This document shows, in pieces, positions 1-6,603 of a stretch of 9,103 nucleotides of DNA. The notes beneath the pieces were generated by a model. The model ran no database searches. It was not told the origin of the DNA and saw nothing but the letters and a program-made list of their open reading frames with translations. How positions within the stretch are numbered: the stretch's first letter is position 1; each line of letters begins with the position of its first letter. This DNA comes from DAOVQB01 sp023128935 (GTDB lineage Bacteria; Eisenbacteria; RBG-16-71-46; CAIMUX01; WJJG01). Position numbers and translations under genes: made by a program. The stretch is from positions 1 to 9,103 of the forward strand of contig DAOVQB010000183.1 in NCBI GenBank assembly GCA_030628905.1, read 5' to 3'.

Positions 1-2
1 AG

Positions 3-131
3 CGCTCGAATGTGGACGCCGTGGAGGAAATGATCAGCATGATCGTGGCGCAGCGCGCCTTTGAGATCAACTCGAAGGCGGTGCGCACCGCCGAGGACAT
101 GATGAGTATGGTCAATAATCTGAAGCGCTAG
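3..131 (+). CDS. flgG: Flagellar distal rod protein FlgG, C-terminal fragment
   Basis: This is the last 42 codons of a gene that begins before the window; frame 3 is open from the left edge to a TAG. The peptide carries the conserved C-terminal helix of the FlgG/FlgF rod family: SNVDAVEEMISMIVAQRAFE followed by NSKAVRTAEDMMSMVNNLKR. In this family the terminal helices pack into the D0 coiled coil of the distal rod, in the periplasm. The SNVD start of the motif and the gene order (directly before flgA-flgH-flgI) favour FlgG over FlgF or a hook protein, but the fragment is too short to exclude a FlgF-like paralogue. Nothing looks broken; the gene is cut only by the window edge. Confidence 0.9.
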   Translation, partial: RSNVDAVEEMISMIVAQRAFEINSKAVRTAEDMMSMVNNLKR

Positions 132-132
132 C

Positions 133-179
133 GCCAGCGCCGTAGTCATGGCCAGCGCCGTAGTCCTGGCCAGGGCCGT
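133..179. repeat. 18-bp tandem repeat, about 2.6 copies, after flgG
   Basis: Two exact 15-bp copies of GCCAGCGCCGTAGTC lie at 133-147 and 151-165, each followed by a trinucleotide (ATG, then CTG). A third, partial copy GCCAGGGCCGT at 169-179 has one mismatch. The period is 18 bp. The array begins directly after the flgG stop codon. It has no inverted symmetry, so a terminator is unlikely. Its function is unknown; replication slippage is enough to explain it. Confidence 0.85.
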
Positions 180-250
180 CTGGAATCCCTGGCGTGTCGG
201 GTGGGGCAGGGTTGCGACGCTTTGATCTTGGAGATGGCCGGCTGCAAAGA

Positions 251-263
251 CACAGGCCCTGTG
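251..263. promoter_or_regulatory. Short palindrome just upstream of the flgA start
   Basis: CACAGGCCCTGTG is a perfect 6+1+6 dyad, ending 15 nt before the flgA ATG and immediately before its ribosome binding site. As RNA it could form only a 4-bp stem with a GGCCC loop. It might be a protein-binding dyad or simply chance in GC-rich DNA. I see no convincing sigma-28 or sigma-54 promoter next to it. Confidence 0.25.
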
Positions 264-278
264 AAAGAGGAGATCTTG

Positions 279-1046
279 ATGTCTCGAACCTTTCCGGCGC
301 GACTCGAACAGCGGACGGTAAGAGTTGCGGCATGCAGGCTGCTGGCGGTTTTCCTATGGTGTGCGCTGGGGCATGTGCTGATCGCGTTGGCCGGCGGCGT
401 GGAAGGGGCGGCGCCCCGCTGCGACCCACTCATCCGGACCGCAGCGGAGTTGAACCAGACTTTAGGCCAGGTGTTGAGCTTGGCTTTCCCGGGGCGCATG
501 CCGCTCTGGGAGCTGCCGCGGCCCCACGCCTTCGGGGCCTCCGGCCCATCGGCTTACCACCTGCTCAATCCCAAGTCGATCAAAGGGGGACGCAACTGGT
601 TCCAGCTTCGCGACGCGGAAGCATCTGGGAAAGCCTACCTGCTGCCCGTGGACGTCTTTTGGGAAGACAGCGTTTGGGTTGCAGCCCGAGCGCTTCAAGC
701 GCATCGGCGCTTGGGGCAGGATGATCTAATGCTGCAGGTTTCCAAGCACACGTTTCTGCGCGCAGAGATCAGGTTTGACGGATCCCCAGTTGGGTTATGC
801 GTGAAGAGAGCAATGAACGCCGGAGAAGTAATCACACGCACACTCTTGGGCCCGCCGCCGCTTGTCGAGCGCGGCCAGATCGTGCGGCTCATTTACCAGA
901 GCCCGGGCCTACTGGTCTCCGCCAGGGCCGAGGCGCTCGAGAGCGGTGCATGGGGGGAAACGATCCGTGTAAGGCCGCTCGACGCACGCAAGGCCTGCCA
1001 GGGCGTGGTGAAGAGCGCGTATGAGGTGGAGGTGATGATACCATGA
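279..1046 (+). CDS. flgA: Flagellar P-ring assembly chaperone FlgA
   Basis: FlgA is a periplasmic chaperone needed to assemble FlgI into the P ring. I start the gene at ATG 279, which has AGAGGAG 6 nt upstream; an in-frame GTG at 201 would add 26 residues before the signal sequence and has no good ribosome binding site. The product is 255 aa. Residues about 17-43 form a basic-then-hydrophobic signal segment. Residues 130-152 (VWVAARALQAHRRLGQDDL) and the C-terminal SAF/ChapFlgA region from about 171 match the family: an AMNAGEVITRTLL stretch, then LVERGQIVRLIY, then a W-G-E-T-I-R-V-R motif and QGVVKSAYEVEV at the end. The region between about 48 and 125 is poorly conserved. The last four bases overlap the flgH start (ATGA), which suggests translational coupling. 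Confidence 0.88.
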   Translation: MSRTFPARLEQRTVRVAACRLLAVFLWCALGHVLIALAGGVEGAAPRCDPLIRTAAELNQTLGQVLSLAFPGRMPLWELPRPHAFGASGPSAYHLLNPKSIKGGRNWFQLRDAEASGKAYLLPVDVFWEDSVWVAARALQAHRRLGQDDLMLQVSKHTFLRAEIRFDGSPVGLCVKRAMNAGEVITRTLLGPPPLVERGQIVRLIYQSPGLLVSARAEALESGAWGETIRVRPLDARKACQGVVKSAYEVEVMIP

Positions 1047-1735
1047 TCTGCCCCAGCTCTGGGAACGCGTCCCAAGTGAAAATGAGGCTCGATGGCAAAT
1101 GGCGCCTAAGCCGTCCATGTCGCCTGCGCGCAGCGGCATCGCTGCTCCTGAGCGCTGTGGGCGGCATGACAGCGATCTGTGTCCTGATGGTTTTCCTGGC
1201 CGGATCAGCGCGGGCCGATTCGCTCTGGAGCGAGATGTCGATCAACCTCTTCTCGAACCACAAGGCGATGCATGTGGGGGACATACTGACCGTGATCATC
1301 GTCGAGGATGCCTCAGCCTCGAATCAGACCCAGGTGAAGTTGACCAAGGAAAGCAAGACCGACCTGGCTGGGCAGGGGTCGGGGAAGCTTGACTTCATCC
1401 CGCTTCTGGGCGGCAAGATGACCTACAAGAAAGAGCATCAGGGCAAGGGCCAGACCACCCTATCCGGGAAGATGAACGCCAGACTCACGGTGACAGTGGT
1501 CGAAATCCGGCCCAACGGGAACCTGGTCATCGAGGGCAGCCGCAAGGTCAGGATCAACGAGGATGTCGACGAGATCACGGTGCAGGGCGTAATCCGACCG
1601 GAAGATATCGCCGCGGATAACACGGTTCTCTCGACCTATATTTCAGAGGGGCAGATCGGGTACGCGGGATCGGGTCCTGGCAAGCACGCGGGACGGCAAG
1701 GGATCATCTTGCGCTTTTTGGACCTGATCTTCTGA
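1043..1735 (+). CDS. flgH: Flagellar L-ring protein FlgH, without an evident lipobox
   Basis: FlgH forms the outer-membrane L ring around the rod. ATG 1043 overlaps the flgA stop and is preceded by GGAGGTGA (1028-1035) at 7 nt. The 230-aa product has family landmarks: SLWSEMSINLFSNHKAMHVG near residues 60-79, then DILTVIIVED, a LSGKMNARLTVTVVEIRPNG core, NLVIEGSRKVRIN, a VIRPEDIAADNTVLSTYISE motif and a C-terminal GRQGIILRFLDLIF. The N terminus is long (about 30 mostly polar or basic residues) before a hydrophobic segment at about 31-53. The likely cleavage site is SARA/DS, a signal peptidase I site. Typical proteobacterial FlgH is a lipoprotein with cysteine at the mature N terminus; no L-x-G/A-C lipobox is visible here. 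Cys46 follows T-A-I, which does not fit. Length is within the family range. Confidence 0.95.
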   Translation: MICPSSGNASQVKMRLDGKWRLSRPCRLRAAASLLLSAVGGMTAICVLMVFLAGSARADSLWSEMSINLFSNHKAMHVGDILTVIIVEDASASNQTQVKLTKESKTDLAGQGSGKLDFIPLLGGKMTYKKEHQGKGQTTLSGKMNARLTVTVVEIRPNGNLVIEGSRKVRINEDVDEITVQGVIRPEDIAADNTVLSTYISEGQIGYAGSGPGKHAGRQGIILRFLDLIF

Positions 1736-1749
1736 GGCCTGAGGGTGGC

Positions 1750-2931
1750 ATGCACGTAGATCAAGGCAGAGACAGAAGGGCAGGGGGCTGTGTGCCTCCA
1801 CCGTCGCGGCGTGGGCGTGATCTGGTTCTGTGCGCACTGCTGATCACACTATCCCTGCTTGGCCCGCTGGCAGCCGATGCTGCCGCGGCGGCCGGATCCC
1901 GAGTGCGGGATATCGCGCGCGTGCAAGGCGTGCGGGAAAACCAGCTCGTTGGCTATGGCCTGGTCGTTGGGTTGACGGGCACGGGGGACAAGAGCGCCAC
2001 CGGTTTCACACTGCGATCAATGAGCAGCCTACTGGAAGCGATGGGGATCACTATTGGGCCGAATGAAATGAATGTGAAAAATGTCGCGGCCGTCATGCTC
2101 ACGGCCACCTTGCCACCTTTCACGCGCGAGGGGTCACGCATCGATGTGACCGTCTCGTCTCTGGGGGATGCCAAGAGCCTCAAGGGAGGCATCCTCGTTC
2201 AGGCCCCGCTGCGCGGGGCGGATGGCAGAGTCTACGTGGTCGCACAGGGACCGCTCTCTATGGGTGGCTTTGGTGCTGAGGGACCCGGTGGCACGAGCGC
2301 CAGCACGAACCACCTCACAGTGGCCCGCATTCCGAACGGCGGCCTTGTCGAGAGGGAAGTGTCCGTGTCCTTCATCGAGAGCGGGGAATTCGAGATCATC
2401 CTGAACCAGCCTGATTTCACAACCGCCCGGCGCGTGGTAGAAGCCGTTACAGCCTTGCTCGGGAAGGGTTCCGCGGCGACTCTGGATGCGGCCACCATTG
2501 TCGTCATGTGCACGGATACGACGCGCGCGGCCACCATAGAGGCCTTGGCCCGGGTCGAGGAACTGAAGGTTGTGCCAGCGGTGCGGGCGCGCGTGGTGAT
2601 CAACGAGCGCACCGGGACGATAGTGGCTGGGGGCGAGATTGTCATCCAACCGGTTGCCATCTCGCATGGGAACCTGAACATAGAGGTCAATGCCTCGACC
2701 GCCGTCTCGCAGCCGGCGCCCTATTCCATGGGAACTACAGCCATTGTCCAGGAATCGGGTGTGGGGATCTCGTCGGGAGGTGGCCAGTTCACCGTTCTCA
2801 AGAAGGGGACGACACTCAATGAGATCGCATCAGCGCTCAACGCCGTAGGTGTTAGCTCGCGCGATATGATTGCGATATTCCAGGCGATCAAGGAAGCAGG
2901 TGCCCTGCAGGCCGAACTGGTGGTGCTCTGA
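1750..2931 (+). CDS. flgI: Flagellar P-ring protein FlgI
   Basis: FlgI polymerises into the P ring in the peptidoglycan layer after secretion to the periplasm. The 393-aa product has an N-terminal signal region (basic residues to about 24, hydrophobic core about 25-40, likely cleavage in the Ala-rich stretch 41-48). The mature protein starts with the near-invariant SRVRDIARVQGVRENQLVGY, followed by GLVVGLTGTGDKS. Further landmarks are NVAAVMLTATLPPF, GSRIDVTVSSLGDAKSLKGG, VREV-type and FTTARRVVEAV segments, VVINERTGTIVAGGEIVIQP, and the C-terminal TLNEIASALNAVGVSSRDMI with IFQAIKEAGALQAELVVL. It appears complete. The gap to flgH is 14 nt; GAGGG at 1741-1745 is the probable ribosome binding site, at a rather short 4 nt. 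No lesion is visible. Confidence 0.97.
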   Translation: MHVDQGRDRRAGGCVPPPSRRGRDLVLCALLITLSLLGPLAADAAAAAGSRVRDIARVQGVRENQLVGYGLVVGLTGTGDKSATGFTLRSMSSLLEAMGITIGPNEMNVKNVAAVMLTATLPPFTREGSRIDVTVSSLGDAKSLKGGILVQAPLRGADGRVYVVAQGPLSMGGFGAEGPGGTSASTNHLTVARIPNGGLVEREVSVSFIESGEFEIILNQPDFTTARRVVEAVTALLGKGSAATLDAATIVVMCTDTTRAATIEALARVEELKVVPAVRARVVINERTGTIVAGGEIVIQPVAISHGNLNIEVNASTAVSQPAPYSMGTTAIVQESGVGISSGGGQFTVLKKGTTLNEIASALNAVGVSSRDMIAIFQAIKEAGALQAELVVL

Positions 2932-2961
2932 GACAGCACCCGGGCGGCTTTCATAGGAAGG

Positions 2962-3123
2962 ATGGCTGGCCTGGGTAGAGGTTGTGGGAGATGCGACCTC
3001 CGGCTGTGGGCAAGGCTTCCGTACCCGAGGGGGGCGGAAACGGGGACATGCGATGAATGCCAATTCAGGGTGTTTCCGTTTCCGCCCCCCCCCGACCTAC
3101 ATGTGATCGGCCGATGGCACTAG
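2962..3123 (+). CDS. Possible small CxxC...CxxC protein, uncertain
   Basis: A 53-codon ORF beginning ATG GCT GGC lies in the flgI-flgJ gap, in the same frame as flgI but after its stop. The product has two CxxC pairs, CGRC at residues 8-11 and CDEC at 30-33, then a Pro/Phe-rich tail (FPFPPPPD). The spacing resembles a small zinc ribbon. Bacillota flagellar operons often carry a short Cys-rich protein (YvyF/TIGR03826 type) near flgM-flgN, which makes the position suggestive. Against it: the GGAAGG sequence abuts the ATG with no spacing, the ORF is short, and much of it coincides with long inverted repeats that may constrain the DNA for another reason. I would not treat it as an established gene. 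Confidence 0.22.
   Translation: MAGLGRGCGRCDLRLWARLPYPRGAETGTCDECQFRVFPFPPPPDLHVIGRWH
2973..3026 (+). promoter_or_regulatory. Predicted branched RNA element in the flgI-flgJ gap
   Basis: GGGTA at 2973-2977 can pair with TACCC at 3022-3026. Inside, GAGGTTGT (2978-2985) pairs with GCGACCTC (2993-3000) as an 8-bp stem with two G-U pairs, closed by a GGGAGAT loop containing a GGA triplet. CGG (3001-3003) and CCG (3019-3021) could close a third arm. This would be a small three-way junction. It matches no riboswitch class that I could recognise; I compared it by eye with the c-di-GMP-I core and saw no match. Judged by hand pairing only. Confidence 0.35.
3029..3090. repeat. 15-bp perfect inverted repeat (long hairpin) upstream of flgJ
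   Basis: GGGGGGCGGAAACGG at 3029-3043 is exactly complementary to CCGTTTCCGCCCCCC at 3076-3090, leaving a 32-nt loop. Two G-U pairs could extend the inner end. No U-tract follows (CCCGACC), so it is not a standard intrinsic terminator, although it may act as a U-less terminator, a transcript-stabilising 3' end for flgI, or a 5' element for flgJ. Confidence 0.8.
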
Positions 3124-3137
3124 CCATCGTCAATTCC

Positions 3138-3169
3138 CAGGAGGGAGCAGGTCAACGTTCTCCCTCCTG
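3138..3169 (+). terminator. Hairpin with weak U-tract before the flgJ start
   Basis: CAGGAGGGAG (3138-3147) pairs perfectly with CTCCCTCCTG (3160-3169) around a 12-nt loop. It is followed by CCGTTTCTTGG, a poor T-rich run. It could be a terminator or attenuator for transcription arriving from flgI, or it could hide the GGAGGG sequence in its left arm. It ends 9 nt before the GGAGG used by the proposed flgJ start. Confidence 0.4.
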
Positions 3170-3188
3170 CCGTTTCTTGGAGGATGCT

Positions 3189-3650
3189 GTGGGTGCGAGT
3201 GTGAATGTCGCGGCAGCCCCGATCGACAGGCGCGCTGCTTGCTCCTATGTTCCCGGGGTTTCCGGGGGATTGAGTCGGGGGCAGCTGGCGCGTGATCCTG
3301 AGGCGCTCAAGAACGCCTTTGAAGCCCTTCTACTGGGTGAATTAGCCAAGCCTCTCGAGCAGAGCCTGCAGGCCTCCGGGCTATTTCCCCGCGGCGCCCC
3401 GGGTGAGATCTATGCGCACATCTGGAAGACGCAGATCAGGGATCTCCTTGCCCACAGTATCGATCTCATTCCTGGCTGGCAGCCGTCCCCGGAGCCTGCA
3501 AAGCAGCTGAAGCCCGCGCATCCTGACGAGTCGCCCGCCGCCTTGGCACCGCGCGGAGAGATCCCCCTGCCAGGTGGCGGGATGCATCCGCTCGGTCGAG
3601 AGTTCATGTCCCTCAAGTCAACCGACACAACTGAGCAGCCAGACCAGTAG
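3189..3650 (+). CDS. flgJ: FlgJ-type rod-binding protein (no muramidase domain)
   Basis: The product resembles the rod-binding (FlgJ N-terminal) domain: DPEALKNAFEALLLGELAKP at residues 37-56, then a variable linker and GEIYAHIWKTQIRDLLAHS at 72-90. In the family this domain caps or scaffolds the growing rod in the periplasm. The glucosaminidase domain of gammaproteobacterial FlgJ is absent; the tail (about 97-153) is Pro-rich and looks disordered. I choose GTG 3189 because GGAGG lies 5 nt upstream and the whole 13-nt context GGAGGATGCTGTG recurs at the next gene. Alternative in-frame ATGs at 3057 and 3114 give up to 197 aa but lack clear ribosome binding sites, and 3057 lies in the loop of the long hairpin. 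The domain call is moderately secure; the start is less so. Confidence 0.75.
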   Translation: MGASVNVAAAPIDRRAACSYVPGVSGGLSRGQLARDPEALKNAFEALLLGELAKPLEQSLQASGLFPRGAPGEIYAHIWKTQIRDLLAHSIDLIPGWQPSPEPAKQLKPAHPDESPAALAPRGEIPLPGGGMHPLGREFMSLKSTDTTEQPDQ

Positions 3651-3775
3651 CCTGGAAGCCGAATCGAGACGGCCATAGGGCGCGACGGCGCCGCTTCGGG
3701 AATGGCTGATCATGTTCAGATCGCTACGCGAGTTTCCGAAGCATGGAGTGGAGGGCGATGCACGAGGAGGATGCT

Positions 3776-4282
3776 GTGCAGAGCAGACCCAGGGATTGGG
3801 ATCGCAGGCTCGAGGACTTGCTGGCCAAACTGGAAGCGCACTACGAGCACTTGAGCGCCTGCATGAAAAGTATGCGGGAGGCGCTGGTCAGCCGTGATCA
3901 CCCAAAAGTTATCTCCCACGTCAAGGAGCTGCAGGCGTTCATATCGGAGGTGAAGGCCGGCGAGCAAAGCACCGCCACCAGCTCTCGCGGCTGGGGCATC
4001 TTGAAGCCCACCGAGAGATTCACCCTGGGTCGACTGGCTGCCAGCGAAGCGGTCCATTCCCGTCCCGAACTGGGGCAGCGCCTGGAGGCAGTTGCGCGCG
4101 CAGCGCAGAGGGCCTCTCGAGACGGCGCCCTCAACCGCAAGTTGATCGAGCGGTTGAGCATCTGGAACCAGCGGGAGATTGAAATCCTCCTCCAACCGTT
4201 GGCCGAGTCGGTGGGCTACAGCGCCCAAGGGACATGGAAGGACACCTCGCTGGGGCCCGCTATGTTGGACAAGCGCGGCTAG
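3776..4282 (+). CDS. flgN: FlgN-type export chaperone for FlgK and FlgL
   Basis: FlgN is a cytosolic chaperone that holds the hook-filament junction proteins FlgK and FlgL before type III export. The product (168 aa from this start) is largely helical and charged: residues 6-60 contain RRLEDLLAKLEAHYEHLSAC followed by MREALVSRDHPKVISHVKEL, and the C-terminal part has LNRKLIERLSIWNQREIEIL ahead of VGYSAQGTW, a family-like ending. Sequence conservation is low in this family, so position directly before flgK is important support. GTG 3776 has GAGGAGG at 5 nt, in the same 13-nt context as flgJ. ATG 3758 (GGAGG at only 3 nt) and ATG 3743 are alternatives. The 125 nt between flgJ and this gene leave no room for a normal flgM. 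Confidence 0.78.
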   Translation: MQSRPRDWDRRLEDLLAKLEAHYEHLSACMKSMREALVSRDHPKVISHVKELQAFISEVKAGEQSTATSSRGWGILKPTERFTLGRLAASEAVHSRPELGQRLEAVARAAQRASRDGALNRKLIERLSIWNQREIEILLQPLAESVGYSAQGTWKDTSLGPAMLDKRG

Positions 4283-4291
4283 GAGGTACTG

Positions 4292-5647
4292 ATGCCGGGG
4301 CTCACACACACCCTGGATATCGCGCGTCGAGCGATGTCGGCTCAGCAATCGGTGCTGTCGGTGATCGGCCACAATGTGGCAAACACCAACACCCCCGGCT
4401 ACTGCCGCCAAGTTGCCACTCTGGCCCAGGAGGTCCCCAGTCCGTGGGGGGCCCACGGCTATGGCAACGGGGTGTCTGTTGAATCCATCCAGCGCAGGCG
4501 GGATGCCTGCTTGGATCATGAGCTTCGCCATGACATGACCGATCTGCATTGGTGGGAAACCCGTGCGGGGAAACTCTCGACGCTCGAAAGTATCCTGAAC
4601 GAACCCTCCGATGCCGGTCTAGCGGCGGCCATGGATGCCTTCTGGAATTCCTTGTCAGAGCTTTCCAATGATCCCGACGATATGACGCGGCGGGCATCCG
4701 TGAGGGAACAGGGACGGCAGCTTGCCTACCGCTTTCAGATCCTCATAACTCGGACGGGACAGATCGGGCACAACATTGATCAAGAGATCCAATCGTGTGT
4801 AGAGGAGTTCAACCTGTGTCTCCAGGACGTACAAGGCCTGAACATCAAGATCCGGGAAGCAGAGTTGCGATGTGTTGAAGCAAACGACTTGAGAGACCGC
4901 CGGGATGTGCTCCTGGACCAGCTCTGCCGGTTTGCGCCGATCATCTACAGCGAGCGCGAAGACGGAATCATCTCGATCCGCTTGCCCTCTAGCGTGATCC
5001 TAGATGAAGGCATCTACCGTCCCCTTGAGGCTGTTGTTGAGGAAGACGCAGATGGGCAAGGGCGAGTGACCGTCCTGCTTCCGAGCGGACGGGCGGCGGA
5101 GATCGAAGGCGGTTCCATCGGGGCTCTGTTGGAGCTGCGTGAGGAGACGCTGCCAACGTACATGGAACAGATAGACACCTTGGCCCAGGCAATCATCACC
5201 AATGTGAATGCACTGCACGGGACAGGTCCGGCCCGCGCCAACTTCTTTGCCGGCACAGACGCGCAGGATATCGCGATTTCCCCGGATATCGAGGACGACC
5301 TGCGCAACCTCAATCCTTCAACCTCCGGAATGCCGGGGGACAACGATATCGCCCTGGCAATCGCGCAGCTGAGCCATAGCCGGATCATGGAAAGTGGCAC
5401 AATGAGTCCGACTGAGTACTGGCGCAGCGTAGTAGGGCGCTTGGGCGTGGACAGCCGGGAGGCGACGTTCCAGCAGGAGAGCTTGACCCTGACGACACAG
5501 TCGCTCGAGCAGCGGCGGACCTCTGTCAGTGGAGTCAATCTGGACGAGGAGATGGCAAGAATCCTGGTTACTCAGCAGGCCTACATGGGAGCCGTCAAGG
5601 TTCTACAGGCCGCGGGTGATATGATGGACATTCTGTTGAGCATTTAG
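4292..5647 (+). CDS. flgK: Flagellar hook-filament junction protein 1, FlgK
   Basis: FlgK forms the first junction layer between hook and filament, exported through the flagellar type III apparatus. The 451-aa product begins PGLTHTLDIARRAMSAQQ and has the diagnostic IGHNVANTNTPGYCRQ at residues 25-40. Other landmarks are LDHELRHDMTDLHWWE, an LSTLESILNEPSDAGLAAAM segment near 93-112, and DLRDRRDVLLDQLC. The C-terminal D0 helix reads VSGVNLDEEMARILVTQQAY and ends QAAGDMMDILLSI. It is somewhat shorter than many FlgK proteins (about 500-550 aa), consistent with a reduced variable domain in the middle. AGGAGGT (4281-4287) overlaps the flgN stop and sits 4 nt before the ATG, so the two genes are probably translated in a coordinated way. 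Confidence 0.96.
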   Translation: MPGLTHTLDIARRAMSAQQSVLSVIGHNVANTNTPGYCRQVATLAQEVPSPWGAHGYGNGVSVESIQRRRDACLDHELRHDMTDLHWWETRAGKLSTLESILNEPSDAGLAAAMDAFWNSLSELSNDPDDMTRRASVREQGRQLAYRFQILITRTGQIGHNIDQEIQSCVEEFNLCLQDVQGLNIKIREAELRCVEANDLRDRRDVLLDQLCRFAPIIYSEREDGIISIRLPSSVILDEGIYRPLEAVVEEDADGQGRVTVLLPSGRAAEIEGGSIGALLELREETLPTYMEQIDTLAQAIITNVNALHGTGPARANFFAGTDAQDIAISPDIEDDLRNLNPSTSGMPGDNDIALAIAQLSHSRIMESGTMSPTEYWRSVVGRLGVDSREATFQQESLTLTTQSLEQRRTSVSGVNLDEEMARILVTQQAYMGAVKVLQAAGDMMDILLSI

Positions 5648-5686
5648 GTCAGGATTGTCTATGAAACTAAGTCAGGGAGGATGGGC

Positions 5687-6598
5687 ATGAGAGTCAGCAC
5701 TGGCATGCTGCAAGAGACCGCGCTCAACGAGCTGCAGACCGTCTGGAGCCGCTTGCAGAAGCTCCAGTCAAACATGGCCACCGGCCGCCGCATCCACCGC
5801 CCTTCTGACGACGTGATTGGTTCTAGTCACGTGATGCGTGCCTCCGGAAATATCCGTATGGCCGAGCAGTACAAGCGAAACCTTGCGGAATCCCGCCAAT
5901 TCGCGATGGCAACGGAGTCGGCTCTTGTGCGCCTCGTCGACTTGGCTGACACGATACAGATGATAGCGGTGCAGGTGGCAGATGAATCCTATGGCCCGGA
6001 CTCGCGCGGAGGGCTGGCCACCGAGTTGGATGGACTGCTTGAAGAGGCGCTGGGGCTGGCGAACACGTCCAATGCGGGCATGCAGCTCTTTGGTGGCTTC
6101 GAGACCAGGGAGGAGTCCTATACGGCGGATACGGATGGAGAAGGTAATCTGGTGGCGGTCCGCAGGCAGGGGCAAGGCCTGGACGGTGAACTGAAGCGTT
6201 CCGTGGGAGAGAATGTTCTGCTTACGATCAATCTGACGGGAACCGATCTCTTCGGCGAAGAGCAAGAGTTTTTCAAGAACCTGATTGCACTCAGGGATAT
6301 TGCTCGCGCTGGGGACTGCCAGGCGGCCCGCGATTTGGTGGGCACTCTCCTGGAGGACCAGGACCGGATCAACCTGGCCCAGGCCGTGACCGGGGGGTTG
6401 CTCAGTCGGATGGATGGGATGGAGGAGTGGCTGGACCACCAAATCCTGGAGTTGGAGGCAACGCGCTCGGAATTCGAGGATCTGGACATGGCGCGTGCCT
6501 CTCTGGACTACCAGAAGGAACAGGCCATCCTGCAGGCGGCCCTCTCAGCCACGGTGCAGATCATGGATCTCTCGTTGGTCCAGTTTATGGTGAGGTAG
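5687..6598 (+). CDS. flgL: Flagellar hook-filament junction protein 3, FlgL
   Basis: FlgL forms the second junction layer, on which filament polymerisation starts. The product is 303 aa from the chosen ATG 5687 (MRVSTGMLQETALNEL). Conserved flagellin-type N-terminal features follow: LQKLQSNMATGRRIHRPSDD near residues 23-42. The GGFETREESY segment and the C-terminal DLDMARASLDYQKEQAILQA with a final D0 helix complete the pattern. ATG 5681 abuts AGGGAGG with no spacing, so ATG 5687, 6 nt from that site, is the better start. It lies 39 nt after flgK. The FlgL-versus-flagellin choice rests on the MRVS start, the short helical core and its position after flgK. Confidence 0.93.
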   Translation: MRVSTGMLQETALNELQTVWSRLQKLQSNMATGRRIHRPSDDVIGSSHVMRASGNIRMAEQYKRNLAESRQFAMATESALVRLVDLADTIQMIAVQVADESYGPDSRGGLATELDGLLEEALGLANTSNAGMQLFGGFETREESYTADTDGEGNLVAVRRQGQGLDGELKRSVGENVLLTINLTGTDLFGEEQEFFKNLIALRDIARAGDCQAARDLVGTLLEDQDRINLAQAVTGGLLSRMDGMEEWLDHQILELEATRSEFEDLDMARASLDYQKEQAILQAALSATVQIMDLSLVQFMVR

Positions 6599-6603
6599 CG
6601 AAG

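Noticed and set aside
201..223. Sigma-54 promoter before flgA
   Set aside because: GG and GC elements do not fall at the required 10-nt spacing.
2134..2690. Long minus-strand open frames within flgI
   Set aside because: They are mirror frames of a clearly coding, motif-rich flgI and show no recognisable family features.
2970..3050. c-di-GMP-I (GEMM) riboswitch before flgJ
   Set aside because: Some GC-rich fragments looked similar, but the conserved core and tetraloop-receptor pattern could not be placed.
3108..3115. GCCGATGG as a sigma-28 -10 element before flgJ
   Set aside because: No TAAA-like -35 lies about 15 nt upstream; the region is a C-rich hairpin arm.
3701..3850. Small ORF starting at ATGGCTGATCATG as a candidate flgM
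   Set aside because: About 48 codons, mostly overlapping flgN in another frame, and no FlgM-like features.
3716..4549. 277-codon minus-strand open frame opposite flgN and flgK
   Set aside because: It spans two well-supported plus-strand genes and has no recognisable motif or convincing ribosome binding site; GC-rich antisense frames are often open.
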